This document shows positions 45,647 through 54,819 of a stretch of DNA of 64,000 nucleotides, piece by piece; within the stretch, counting starts at the first letter, position 1, and each line of letters starts with the position of its first letter. The position numbers were made by a program, and so were the translations under genes. The notes beneath the pieces were generated by a model. It did not search any database. It saw nothing but the letters and a program-made list of their open reading frames with translations, and was not told the DNA's origin. Source of the stretch: Paenibacillus massiliensis subsp. panacisoli DSM 21345 (lineage in GTDB: Bacteria > Bacillota > Bacilli > Paenibacillales > Paenibacillaceae); the NCBI RefSeq assembly GCF_000426545.1, contig NZ_AUFO01000022.1, positions 53,813-117,812 of the forward strand. Reading direction: 5' to 3'.

Positions 45647-47005
45647 CTACTGCGGCTGGACGAGATGGTCCATATCCGGCTGCAATCTGGTCCGCAGCGC
45701 ATACATCATGATGGCACCAACGAGGAAAGCAACGACATCTGCAATGACAAGCGACCAGACTACACCGTGCAGGCCGCTCATTTGATTAGCGATGTAGAGC
45801 ACAGGAATCAGCGTAATTCCTTGAATAACAGACATTACAAAGGCGGCAGTTCCTTGCCCTGTTGCTTGGAAGATCCCCGTGAACAAGGTGGTAGCTCCTG
45901 AGATGAACAGGGATAAGAACGTCACATGAAGAATGTAGCTACCCATTTCAATGAATAGCGGATCATTCGTAAATAAACTAATTAAGTGGTCGGAGGTGAG
46001 ATAGACGATGACGCCGAACACGGCGGCTAATGACACAATTACTTTGATTGTAAATCCAATGGTATGCTTCATGCGTAATTTGTTCGCTGTAAAAGTGTAG
46101 GCAATGAGCGGCACAACTCCCTCGCATAGGCCCATCAGAATGAACTCGGGAAATTGCAGTAACCGTGATGAAATACCGTATCCTGCTACGGCCTGTTCTC
46201 CATATTCGATCAGAAAATGATTCACGATGAGTAACATGGCACCCAAGAAGATGCTCATAACAAAGACGGGAACGCCGATTTTGAGTACATTGCTCAGAAT
46301 CTCCTTGGTAGCCTTGAACCATTTTACGGAGATGGTTAAAAAGGGGCTCTTATTTCCGATATGGAAGGCGTAGAATGTGCTCGCAACGACATTAGAAATG
46401 ACTGTAGCAGACGCCACCCCGATCACGTCCCAATGGAAGACGAAGATGACTAGTGCATCGAGAATTATATTAACGACCACACTGAGAAGCATGCCGATCA
46501 TTGAAGTGATCGCTGCACCCTCCGAGCGTACGATATTCTCCAGCGTAAAGAATAATACAACGAATGGTGAACCCAACAGCATAATCATGACATAGTCCTT
46601 TGTGAATCCGAACGATTCAGGCGTGGCTCCCAGCCCATGAACGATGGGGTCAATCAACGGCAGACCCACGGCCATGACGATAAAACCGAGAACCAGACTG
46701 CTGTAAAAGGCGAATGATGACACGTGCTTCACATCATCGTATCGGTGCTCTCCAAGCAATCGGGAGATGAATGTACCGCTCCCCATACCCATCAGATTGC
46801 CTAGCGCCATAATGAGCGCAAATAGAGGCAAGGTTAGTGTGAGTGCGGTAAGCATGGAAGTATTGCCTAGCGTACCAAGGAAATAGGCATTCAATATCGA
46901 GTATATGACACTCATTGACGTACCTAGCATCATCGGTACAGCGAAGTGGGCTACGGCTTTGGCGATGGGTGCCTTTTCAAAATAATAGAGATTTTCTGCA
47001 TCCAT
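45647..47005 (-). CDS. MATE-family multidrug efflux transporter
   Basis: A 452-residue membrane protein with about twelve hydrophobic segments and two MatE repeats (FAVPMMLGTSMSVIYSILNAYFLG in the first, KIGVPVFVMSIFLGAMLLIVNHFL in the second). MATE pumps expel cationic drugs or other toxins using sodium or proton gradients. It is divergent from a TetR gene, and the space between them holds three copies of a TetR-type operator, so drug-responsive repression is likely. Confidence 0.88.
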   Translation of the reverse strand: MDAENLYYFEKAPIAKAVAHFAVPMMLGTSMSVIYSILNAYFLGTLGNTSMLTALTLTLPLFALIMALGNLMGMGSGTFISRLLGEHRYDDVKHVSSFAFYSSLVLGFIVMAVGLPLIDPIVHGLGATPESFGFTKDYVMIMLLGSPFVVLFFTLENIVRSEGAAITSMIGMLLSVVVNIILDALVIFVFHWDVIGVASATVISNVVASTFYAFHIGNKSPFLTISVKWFKATKEILSNVLKIGVPVFVMSIFLGAMLLIVNHFLIEYGEQAVAGYGISSRLLQFPEFILMGLCEGVVPLIAYTFTANKLRMKHTIGFTIKVIVSLAAVFGVIVYLTSDHLISLFTNDPLFIEMGSYILHVTFLSLFISGATTLFTGIFQATGQGTAAFVMSVIQGITLIPVLYIANQMSGLHGVVWSLVIADVVAFLVGAIMMYALRTRLQPDMDHLVQPQ

Positions 47006-47067
47006 ATGGAGTCACTACTTTCTTCATTTATTTTTGCTTCAGCTACTCTGGAGTGCTTTTTCAACAG

Positions 47068-47152
47068 TCTAACAGTGTTAGATTGCGCCTTACAGTGTTA
47101 GATGATATCATGAACCTAATCAACCTGTAAAGCATAAACTTACACCGTTAGA
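47068..47152. promoter_or_regulatory. three operator copies between the MATE and TetR genes
   Basis: TCTAACAGTGTTAGA (47068-47082) is a perfect 15-base palindrome. Related copies are CCTTACAGTGTTAGA (47088-47102) and ACTTACACCGTTAGA (47138-47152). The spacing places them across the divergent promoters. Confidence 0.7.
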
Positions 47153-47169
47153 TAAAAGGATGGATAGCT

Positions 47170-47850
47170 ATGAAAAAACAGCAGCCACAGATTTCGGAGG
47201 ATAAAATTTTGGAAGCTTCCTGGGAGCTTCTTGGGGAGGATGGCATCGAGAAATTCAGTATGAGACGATTGGCCGACCGTCTGGGAATTCAGGCCCCGTC
47301 TTTGTACTGGTACTTCAAAAGTAAGCAGAATCTCTATCAGCGCCTGGCCAATCAAATATCGAAAATAATACTGGAGGAGTTCCACTCCGATGGAGACTGG
47401 AAGGAGCAGATGGCGGGGCTGGCTGTAACGGTAAGAAGTGTGCTTGGTCGGTATCCGTGCTCCACGCAGCTGATGATGATGACGCTGCCTCACGAGCCAG
47501 ACATGATCCGGTTCACCAACCGTATGCTGCTCTGCATGGAATCGACGCCACTTGAGCAAGAGCAGAAGTTGCAGGCGGTTCTTACGCTCGTGAACTATGT
47601 TTTCTATTTCGTTCTGGACAACTATCAGCATGAGCGCAATATAACTGCGATCCTAACTGAGCAGGGTGTGGTTCCGATCGGGGAGATGGACGATATGCTG
47701 GATTCGATGAGTGAGTCGGAAGCAGGATTGTTCCGAAATATTTACAGGAGCGGGCTATTCAAGGTGATGGGGAGCGACGGCGCGTTCGAGTTCGGCTTGA
47801 AGCTGATTTTGCTTGGAATTGAGCAGGTCGTAAAGGAGCAGGAGAAGTAA
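47170..47850 (+). CDS. TetR-family repressor of the MATE pump
   Basis: The 226-residue product has a TetR helix-turn-helix at about 10-55 (ILEASWELLGEDGIEKFSMRRLADRLGIQAPSLYWYFKSKQ); the APSLYWYF version is like that of TetR itself. The C-terminal domain has the TetR_C length. It is divergent from the MATE gene across three copies of a TCTAACAGTGTTAGA-like operator, one ending 17 bases before its own start codon, so it probably controls both genes. Confidence 0.85.
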   Translation: MKKQQPQISEDKILEASWELLGEDGIEKFSMRRLADRLGIQAPSLYWYFKSKQNLYQRLANQISKIILEEFHSDGDWKEQMAGLAVTVRSVLGRYPCSTQLMMMTLPHEPDMIRFTNRMLLCMESTPLEQEQKLQAVLTLVNYVFYFVLDNYQHERNITAILTEQGVVPIGEMDDMLDSMSESEAGLFRNIYRSGLFKVMGSDGAFEFGLKLILLGIEQVVKEQEK

Positions 47851-48031
47851 ATCTACTAGAAGTATTTATTTAAATCCACATTCATCGTCCTATGGTTTCA
47901 TTAATCGCCCTATAGTTTCTTTCCTTTTGGACTGTTCTTTTTTCTGTTTTTGGATATGTCTCACCCATCCACTTGTTGGTATACTGGCACAGGGATTGAC
48001 GTATTTAATATCTGAAAGAGGGTAGAGGAGT

Positions 48032-48775
48032 ATGGACCAACTTGTAGAGGAGAATCTCATAACCGTTAGACAGCAAATGGAGCTGGCTTGTCGCACCTCT
48101 GGTCGCCAAATTGAGGATGTGACATTGTTATTGGCCACGAAGACAGTTCCACTAGAAAAGCTGCAACAGGCTATACGGGCTGGTGAAACTTTATTTGGTG
48201 AAAATAAGGTTCAGGAGTTAAGGGACAAGTTCCCACTTATGCAGCAACATGAACAACTAGAATGGCATTTTATTGGTCACCTGCAAACGAACAAAGTGAA
48301 GGATGTAGTGAAGTATGTGACGCTCATTCATTCAGTAGATCGTCTGAAGCTGGGCCAGGCTCTGCACCATCAGCTCATGAAGGAAAATAAAAGCATGGAT
48401 ATATTGGTGCAAGTCAACACCTCCTATGAGGAAAGTAAATTTGGAGCTGCTCCAGAGGCAGCCGTTGAACTGGTAGAACAGTTGTCCCAATTCGACACAT
48501 TAAACATAAAAGGCTTGATGACCATTGGTAAGTTTAATGCCACTAACGAAGAAACCCGGGATTGTTTTCGATTGCTTAAAAATATACAAGCACAAATTAT
48601 AGAAAAAAACATGCCGAAGGTGAACATGGATATTCTTTCGATGGGGATGTCTGCTGATTTTAAAGTGGCGATTGAAGAAGGAGCCACGATGATCAGAGTA
48701 GGGACGAGTGTGTTCGGCCAGCGATATTTACCGGACGGCTACTATTGGAATGAGAACATTCAACAGTTGGATTAG
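48032..48775 (+). CDS. YggS/PROSC-family pyridoxal phosphate homeostasis protein
   Basis: A 247-residue PLP-binding barrel protein without known enzyme activity that buffers free PLP. Lys37 in LLLATKTVP is the probable PLP-binding lysine, and the family segments FGENKVQEL, WHFIGHLQTNKVKDV, LVQVNTSYEESKFG and LSMGMSADFKVAIEEGATMIRVGTSVFG are all present. In many Firmicutes this gene sits near cell division genes; here it is convergent with a PLP-dependent MocR regulator and near glyA. Confidence 0.9.
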   Translation: MDQLVEENLITVRQQMELACRTSGRQIEDVTLLLATKTVPLEKLQQAIRAGETLFGENKVQELRDKFPLMQQHEQLEWHFIGHLQTNKVKDVVKYVTLIHSVDRLKLGQALHHQLMKENKSMDILVQVNTSYEESKFGAAPEAAVELVEQLSQFDTLNIKGLMTIGKFNATNEETRDCFRLLKNIQAQIIEKNMPKVNMDILSMGMSADFKVAIEEGATMIRVGTSVFGQRYLPDGYYWNENIQQLD

Positions 48776-48878
48776 CCAGCCGCCATTCCGGCTGCAATTT
48801 GTACGGGGAAAGCTGCGCATGAGAACTCTTCTAAGCGTAATATGGCAGGCATCGCTTGCGTTGTTTTTACACTTACAT

Positions 48879-48911
48879 GGCAAGGTACTTACGGAATAAG
48901 TATCCTTGCCA
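48879..48911. terminator. hairpin between yggS and the MocR gene
   Basis: GGCAAGG-TACTTA pairs with TAAGTA-TCCTTGCC with one bulge. It overlaps the last codons of the MocR gene and lacks a T run, so it is a weak candidate. Confidence 0.3.
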
Positions 48912-50322
48912 GACGTTTAATTCCTTCCTCAATGGTAGCCTCATCTACTTTAGCAAATCCGAGGACCCACCCTTTTCGGTCACTTGTATAACAGTATTTG
49001 CTGAGTGGATAAATACGAATACCATCCTCCATAGCTAATTGTGTAACTGCTTTTTCATCAAAAGACGGATCTGCCTCTAGAAGCATGTGCAGTCCAGTTT
49101 CTACTCCACTTAGCTTAAAATGTTCGCTTAATCCCGTTGTGGTTATGGCTTTAGACAAGGCTTCGTGCCTACGTCGGTACACATTTCGTACTCGCCTCAT
49201 ATGACGCATAAAGTGGCCTGTCTCGATAAAATGGGCAAGCGTGAGTTGCTCCATAATAGGAAGGTGGCGGTAGGTCAATTCCTGGACCTGAGTCATTCGA
49301 TGAATAGCTTCATGCGGACCGATGACCGCAGATATTCTAATGCCAGGAGCGATCATCTTGGAAAAGCTCATCATGTACAGCGTGCTCTGGGGCCGCTGGC
49401 TAAATAAAGTAGGGAGTGGGTCTCCACGGTACCGAAATTCGCTGTCATAATCATCTTCTACGATCCAAAATTGAGATTGTGCGGCCAGATGGATCAATTG
49501 CTGACGACGAGGCTCCGACATAATTACTCCTGCAGCGCATTGGTGAGATGGCGTTACGAACACAAGCCTTGATTTGGGATGAATCTGATCGACACAAAGA
49601 CCGTATTCATCGACTGGGGCTGGTTCAATGATCATTTGTCGATAATTCATGGTCATCCATGCAGCAGGAAATCCCGGATCTTCAACCGTAACCGTATCCC
49701 CTTCCTGCAGAAGGGCTTGAGACATTAGATCAATACTATGTTGGGCTCCAGAAGTTAATAAAATTTGATCAACATGTACGTCAATGCCTCTCTCAAGAGA
49801 CAGGTATCTTTGAATTTGTTTGCGAAGCGGCAAAAAACCTTTTGGATCACCATAAGACCAGACGTTTACATCTGCTTTTGTTGAAGCATGTAAGAAGGAT
49901 TGCCTCCAATTCTTTTGAAATAGATCATCTACATAAGGCTCGTGGGGATTGAAATCAATATCTGTTTCCAGCTTTTCTTTATTACCAAACCAGCTGTGCA
50001 GAGGGTCAATCGAAAATGTTAAAGGTGGCAATTCGGGTGAAGCAGGTTCGTTCAGCTCTGTTTCCTTTGAGAAAGGGGCGGTATAGATTGATTCATTTAC
50101 TCTAGTCCCACCTCGACGCGAGGTGACCGTGTATCCACGGCTAAATAATTCCTCATACACAATCTGTATGGTGGAACGCGACACACCAATCAGCTGTGCA
50201 AGCTCACGAGAGGGGAGTAGCAATTCACCAGGAGGCCATTTTCCAGTAGTAATATTATGAATAGCCTGATCCAGAAGTTGCTGCCAAATGGGGCGTTTAT
50301 CATCACGATTTACGTTGAGCAT
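48889..50322 (-). CDS. MocR/PdxR-family GntR regulator with aminotransferase domain
   Basis: The 477-residue protein joins a GntR winged helix (about 10-75, LLLPSRELAQLIGVSRSTIQIVYEEL) to an aminotransferase-like domain that binds PLP; Lys322 in FSKMIAPGIRIS is the expected PLP lysine, and the cofactor-contact Asp is in VEDDYDSEFRYRG. MocR proteins such as PdxR and GabR use PLP (or a PLP adduct) as an effector. It is divergent from glyA over a 200-base region with repeated ATGGATT boxes, so it probably controls glyA and itself. The ATG at 50322 has no strong ribosome site. Confidence 0.87.
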   Translation of the reverse strand: MLNVNRDDKRPIWQQLLDQAIHNITTGKWPPGELLLPSRELAQLIGVSRSTIQIVYEELFSRGYTVTSRRGGTRVNESIYTAPFSKETELNEPASPELPPLTFSIDPLHSWFGNKEKLETDIDFNPHEPYVDDLFQKNWRQSFLHASTKADVNVWSYGDPKGFLPLRKQIQRYLSLERGIDVHVDQILLTSGAQHSIDLMSQALLQEGDTVTVEDPGFPAAWMTMNYRQMIIEPAPVDEYGLCVDQIHPKSRLVFVTPSHQCAAGVIMSEPRRQQLIHLAAQSQFWIVEDDYDSEFRYRGDPLPTLFSQRPQSTLYMMSFSKMIAPGIRISAVIGPHEAIHRMTQVQELTYRHLPIMEQLTLAHFIETGHFMRHMRRVRNVYRRRHEALSKAITTTGLSEHFKLSGVETGLHMLLEADPSFDEKAVTQLAMEDGIRIYPLSKYCYTSDRKGWVLGFAKVDEATIEEGIKRLARILIP

Positions 50323-50343
50323 GTTGTCACCACCGGTTGCTTT

Positions 50344-50411
50344 ATGGATTTATGGATTGCTTCAAAAGATAGATTATGGATGTTCATTGCCAATCCATTG
50401 ATTGATATACT
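50344..50411 (+). promoter_or_regulatory. repeated ATGGATT boxes and glyA promoter
   Basis: ATGGATT at 50344-50350 and 50352-50358, ATGGAT at 50376-50381, and the inverted copy AATCCAT at 50392-50398, just before a -10 TATACT (50406-50411). The -35 position (TTCATT) is poor, which fits an activator. Direct repeats plus an inverted copy are usual for MocR-family sites. Confidence 0.6.
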
Positions 50412-50529
50412 AGCATAGCGATCATTACATCCGCAATGGCATCAAGCTATAGCAACACAACTGAATCTATATTCAGAGGGGTGTCAGGGGCTGAAGTCTT
50501 TCAAAAAGAGAACGGAAAGGAAGTTACAT

Positions 50530-51771
50530 ATGAACCATTTGGAGCAGCAGGATGCAATAATAGCGCAAGCGATCCAAAAAGAGCTTGGACGACAACGGAA
50601 TAAAATTGAACTTATAGCATCTGAGAATTTCGTAAGTCGAGCCGTTATGGAGGCTACAGGCAGTGTGCTGACTAACAAATATGCTGAGGGATATCCTGGT
50701 AAAAGATATTATGGCGGATGTGACTATGTTGATCAGGTGGAGCAGCTTGCCATCCAACGTGCGAAATCGCTCTTTGGTGCAGAGCATGCTAATGTGCAGC
50801 CACATTCAGGTTCTCAGGCGAACATGGCCGTGTATCTCTCTTCAGTTAAGCAAGGCGATACTATATTAGGTATGAACCTGTCTCATGGCGGTCATCTTAC
50901 ACATGGAAGTCCAGTGAATTTTTCAGGATCATTCTATAACTTTGTGCCTTACGGGGTTGATGAACAAACGGGATATATTGATTATGACCAGGTTCGAAAA
51001 AGTGCCTTTCAGCATCGACCACGGATGATCGTCGCAGGTGCAAGTGCCTATCCACGCATCATCGAATTTGAGATAATCGCAGAAATCGCGAACGAAGTCG
51101 GGGCTCTGTTTTTTGTAGACATGGCTCATATTGCTGGTATTGTGGCAGCCGGACTGCATCCTAATCCATTACCACACGCGCAATTCGTCACAACGACAAC
51201 ACATAAAACACTGCGTGGCCCTAGAGGAGGAATCATCTTATGTCAAGAACCATGGGCAAAAGCTCTGGATAAAGCAATATTCCCAGGGTCACAAGGTGGT
51301 CCGCTGCTGCATGTCATCGCTGGTAAAGCAGTGGCGTTAGGTGAAGCCTCGCAGCCGGATTTCAAAACGTATATGGAACAAGTTTTAGAGAACGCAAAAG
51401 TATTGGCTGACACACTAATAGCTGAAGGGCTGACAGTGGTATCGGGAGGAACAGACAACCACATGGTATTGGTTGATTTACGTCCTACTGGATTGACCGG
51501 GAAGGAAGCTGAAACTTTACTTGATGAAATAGGGATAACTGCTAATAAAAATGCAATACCGCATGATACAGCAAGCCCATTAGTAACGAGTGGTATTCGT
51601 TTCGGTACCCCCGCCATGACATCTAGAGGATTTGGAATCCAGGAGATGAAGGAGGTTGCACAATTAATCAGTCTTGTTTTTAAAAATCCAAAAAGCTTGA
51701 AGAATAAAGAGGATGTAGCGGGGCGTGTGCAGGAAATGACGTCAAAGTTCCCTTTATATGAAGGCCTTTAG
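50530..51771 (+). CDS. glyA: serine hydroxymethyltransferase
   Basis: The PLP enzyme that interconverts serine and glycine with transfer of a one-carbon unit to tetrahydrofolate. The 413 residues are standard. PLP is held by Lys226 in [14 protein letters not shown]; also seen are [24 protein letters not shown], and [23 protein letters not shown] precedes the ATG. It lies opposite a MocR regulator, which suggests PLP-dependent or glycine-linked control. Because most genomes have one glyA near upp or atpI-type genes, this locus could be a second copy; that cannot be tested here. Confidence 0.93.
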   Translation: MNHLEQQDAIIAQAIQKELGRQRNKIELIASENFVSRAVMEATGSVLTNKYAEGYPGKRYYGGCDYVDQVEQLAIQRAKSLFGAEHANVQPHSGSQANMAVYLSSVKQGDTILGMNLSHGGHLTHGSPVNFSGSFYNFVPYGVDEQTGYIDYDQVRKSAFQHRPRMIVAGASAYPRIIEFEIIAEIANEVGALFFVDMAHIAGIVAAGLHPNPLPHAQFVTTTTHKTLRGPRGGIILCQEPWAKALDKAIFPGSQGGPLLHVIAGKAVALGEASQPDFKTYMEQVLENAKVLADTLIAEGLTVVSGGTDNHMVLVDLRPTGLTGKEAETLLDEIGITANKNAIPHDTASPLVTSGIRFGTPAMTSRGFGIQEMKEVAQLISLVFKNPKSLKNKEDVAGRVQEMTSKFPLYEGL

Positions 51772-51853
51772 AATTCTTTAGAACCCTGTAGAAGCCTAGT
51801 TTCGTATCCGACAACACCTGTAAATCAAGCACTAAACATGCAGGGATAGAACA

Positions 51854-51882
51854 TTGACCTCCCTCCTTTGGAAACGTTTTAA
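51854..51882 (+). promoter_or_regulatory. rhamnosidase promoter with overlapping cre-like site
   Basis: TTGACC (51854-51859) and TTTTAA (51877-51882) are 17 bases apart. TTGGAAACGTTTTAA at 51868-51882 matches the CcpA cre consensus except for one position and overlaps the -10, where binding would repress. Confidence 0.5.
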
Positions 51883-51923
51883 TTAAGGTAGCTAAGCAAG
51901 TGAACTATGGGGAGGTCGTTACC

Positions 51924-54713
51924 ATGCTAAAAGTGAAAACGCTTCGATGCGAACATTTCAACAATCCAATTGGACTAGGCTGCCTGCAGCCACGATTAAG
52001 CTGGCACATCGAATCGGATAAGATGTATGTCACCCAAAAACGGGTTCAGCTACAGGTGTCTTTAGATAGTGAATTCGATTCGCTGCTCTGGAACCATTTC
52101 ACTTATTCGGAGCAATCCGTTCTTGTTCCATATGAAGGCCCCCCGTTGGAATCTGGGCAACGATATTATTATCGGGTCAAAGTATGGGCCCAAGGGGCGG
52201 GGGACACAGAGCCGGAAGAGTCGGCGTGGAGTGATACAGCATTTTGGGAAATGGGCTTATTGCATGAGCGGGATTGGAAAGCACAATGGATCACTGCCCA
52301 GGAGCGAAGCATACATGAGGGTTTTCAGGCGCGGGCACCATTTGCAACAACGAAAGGTTTCTCGGTAGAGGGCAGGGTTAGTAAAGCCGTCATTTATGCG
52401 ACTAGCCTCGGTTTGTATGAATTGCAGCTGAATGGGCAAAGAGTGGGCGATGTGTACTTCACCCCGGGATGGACGGACTATAATAATCGTGTTCAGGTGC
52501 AGACGTACGACGTTACGGATCTCATTGATCAGCAGCATAACCGAATTACGGCGATGGTGGGTGAGGGGTGGTACAGTGGTTATCTGGGGTGGCAAAAACG
52601 TAAAGACACTTACGGGGATACGAATGCCTTGCTGCTGCAAATGAAAATTAGCTATGAAGATGGCCGTACTGAATTGATCTGCTCAGATGCCACATGGGAG
52701 GAAACGGGCTCCGCTATACTAATGTCGGATATCTATAACGGCGAAATCTATGATGCAAGGCTAGAACTATTGGAAGACGGAGATTATCCCACCAACGAAC
52801 GGAGAATGGAACGAAAAAAGATGAAAGTCTTATCGTTTCCTTTGAGTCATCTCGTCGCTCAGGAGAACGAGCCGGTGCGGATTATGAATCGTCTCAAGCC
52901 AGTTGAGCTCATTCGAACCCCTAAAGGTGAACTGGTTCTTGATGTGGGCCAAAATATGGTGGGATGGCTGGAATTTAAAGTTAAGGCACCAGCCGGTACG
53001 GTGTTGAATCTGGTTCATGGCGAGGTGCTGGATCAGGACGGTAACTTCTATCGGGATAACATTCGGGATGCAGCACAGCAGATTACCTACATTTGCAGTG
53101 GAAAAGGCACGGAGACGTATCGCCCGCATTTTACGTTCCAAGGCTTTCAATACGTGAAGCTTGAGGGCTTTCCGGACGGGGTAAGAATTGAAGATTTCAC
53201 CGGTGTTGTCCTGCATTCTGGCATGGAGGCAATTGGAACGTTCGAGACATCCAGCCCGAAGCTCAATCAGCTGCAGCATAACATCGTGTGGGGACAAAAG
53301 GGGAACTTCCTGGATGTACCAACGGACTGTCCGCAGCGCGACGAAAGGCTGGGTTGGACGGGGGATGCGCAAATTTTTGCGAGAACGGCCAGCTTCAACA
53401 TGAATACAGCGTCTTTTTTTCGCAAATGGCTAAGGGATTTGGCTTACAATCAGCTGGAGGACGGGGCAGTTCCTTTTGTTGTTCCAGACGTTCTCAAAGG
53501 AACCTTTGCGGATAGCATAAGTAGAACGACAGCAGCTTGGGGCGATGCGGCCGTCATTTGTCCTTGGACGATCTATCAGTGCTATGGGGATAAACAGATT
53601 TTGGCCCAGCAATACGACAGCATGAGAGCTTGGGTTGATTATATTCGTACACAAGGAAGCGAAGAGTATCTGTGGGACACCGGATTGCAGCTTGGGGACT
53701 GGCTGGCATTGGACAGTGAGGAAGGAAGCTATTTCGGAGCAACGGACGGAACATTGATTGCGACGGCGTACTTTGCGTATTCAACACAGATCGTAGCTCA
53801 AACGGCGAAGCTGCTCAATCGTTATAGCGACTACAAAATTTATCAATCTTTACATGCAGGCATTAAAGCTGCCTTTATCACCCGATATTTTAATGATGCA
53901 GGCCAGCTCACTTCGAATACACAGACTGCGCAGGTTATCGCCTTGTATTTCGATCTGGTGCCTGAACCGTATAAAAAGCAGGTCATTCAAGAGCTTGTCA
54001 GTCTTATTGAAAAGAAAAACATGCATTTGGATACCGGTTTTGTCGGTACCCCGTATCTTTGCTTAGTTTTATCCGATCATGGCTATGCAGATGTAGCCTA
54101 TACGCTATTGTTCCAAAATGATTACCCTTCATGGCTCTATCAAGTTGAACGGGGAGCAACGACGATGTGGGAGCACTGGGACAGCATCAAGGAGGACGGA
54201 TCGTTTTGGAGCACAGCGATGAACTCTTTCAACCACTATTCATATGGTTCCGTCGGCGATTTCATGTACCGGAACATTACGGGAATTGACCTGATTGAAC
54301 CAGGCTACAAAAAATCACGTATCGCACCCAAACCACCTATGAAATTAACGTCAGCTAGTGGTGAATTGGAAACACCGTATGGAGCTCTTAAGGTTCATTG
54401 GCAAATTGAGAATGAAGAAATGCGGTGCAAGGTTCATATTCCGCACAATACAACAGCTCATATCACGCTACCAGGTGTAGTGGATACAGACGAATTGAAG
54501 CGGACCATTGCTAAGCAATATCCTTCGATTGCGAATCCGCCAGTAAGCATTCCGCTGGAGTTGGCGAGTACAATGGGGACTGATGGGAACGATAAGATTT
54601 TCCAAGAAAGTGGAGAGCACGCGTTGTCATTTACAGTAGGTTCCGGCCAGTACGAATTCAATTATAAGTACCAACAGCAGGTTCAGCATCCTACACGTGC
54701 ATCCTTAAGCTAA
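51924..54713 (+). CDS. alpha-L-rhamnosidase, GH78
   Basis: A 929-residue glycoside hydrolase that releases terminal L-rhamnose from oligosaccharides. No signal peptide is seen, so it should act in the cytosol on imported sugars. The N-terminal beta domains (NPIGLGCLQPRLSWHI; then SLGLYELQLNGQRVGD) lead into the (alpha/alpha)6 barrel with DCPQRDERLGWTGDAQ, the acidic catalytic block, TTMWEHWDS, and the closing NHYSYGSVGDFMY. ATG 51924 follows GGGGAGG; the upstream frame opening at 51900 lacks a site. It is followed by a terminator and an AraC regulator in the same direction. Confidence 0.92.
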   Translation: MLKVKTLRCEHFNNPIGLGCLQPRLSWHIESDKMYVTQKRVQLQVSLDSEFDSLLWNHFTYSEQSVLVPYEGPPLESGQRYYYRVKVWAQGAGDTEPEESAWSDTAFWEMGLLHERDWKAQWITAQERSIHEGFQARAPFATTKGFSVEGRVSKAVIYATSLGLYELQLNGQRVGDVYFTPGWTDYNNRVQVQTYDVTDLIDQQHNRITAMVGEGWYSGYLGWQKRKDTYGDTNALLLQMKISYEDGRTELICSDATWEETGSAILMSDIYNGEIYDARLELLEDGDYPTNERRMERKKMKVLSFPLSHLVAQENEPVRIMNRLKPVELIRTPKGELVLDVGQNMVGWLEFKVKAPAGTVLNLVHGEVLDQDGNFYRDNIRDAAQQITYICSGKGTETYRPHFTFQGFQYVKLEGFPDGVRIEDFTGVVLHSGMEAIGTFETSSPKLNQLQHNIVWGQKGNFLDVPTDCPQRDERLGWTGDAQIFARTASFNMNTASFFRKWLRDLAYNQLEDGAVPFVVPDVLKGTFADSISRTTAAWGDAAVICPWTIYQCYGDKQILAQQYDSMRAWVDYIRTQGSEEYLWDTGLQLGDWLALDSEEGSYFGATDGTLIATAYFAYSTQIVAQTAKLLNRYSDYKIYQSLHAGIKAAFITRYFNDAGQLTSNTQTAQVIALYFDLVPEPYKKQVIQELVSLIEKKNMHLDTGFVGTPYLCLVLSDHGYADVAYTLLFQNDYPSWLYQVERGATTMWEHWDSIKEDGSFWSTAMNSFNHYSYGSVGDFMYRNITGIDLIEPGYKKSRIAPKPPMKLTSASGELETPYGALKVHWQIENEEMRCKVHIPHNTTAHITLPGVVDTDELKRTIAKQYPSIANPPVSIPLELASTMGTDGNDKIFQESGEHALSFTVGSGQYEFNYKYQQQVQHPTRASLS

Positions 54714-54765
54714 ATCACGTACACTAGAGGAAAGACTAGGCATCATTTAACAATTCCATTCATCA

Positions 54766-54796
54766 ACGGGCGGACCGGTGCTGCCCGTTTTTTTCA
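54766..54796 (+). terminator. terminator after the rhamnosidase gene
   Basis: ACGGGC and GCCCGT form the stem, followed by seven T. The AraC gene starts 25 bases later, so it may receive read-through. Confidence 0.75.
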
Positions 54797-54819
54797 TTAT
54801 CGTCGTGGGAGGGACATTA

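Noticed and set aside
45593..45901. Plus-strand frames opposite the MATE gene
   Set aside because: They are shadows of the minus-strand membrane protein, with no ribosome site.
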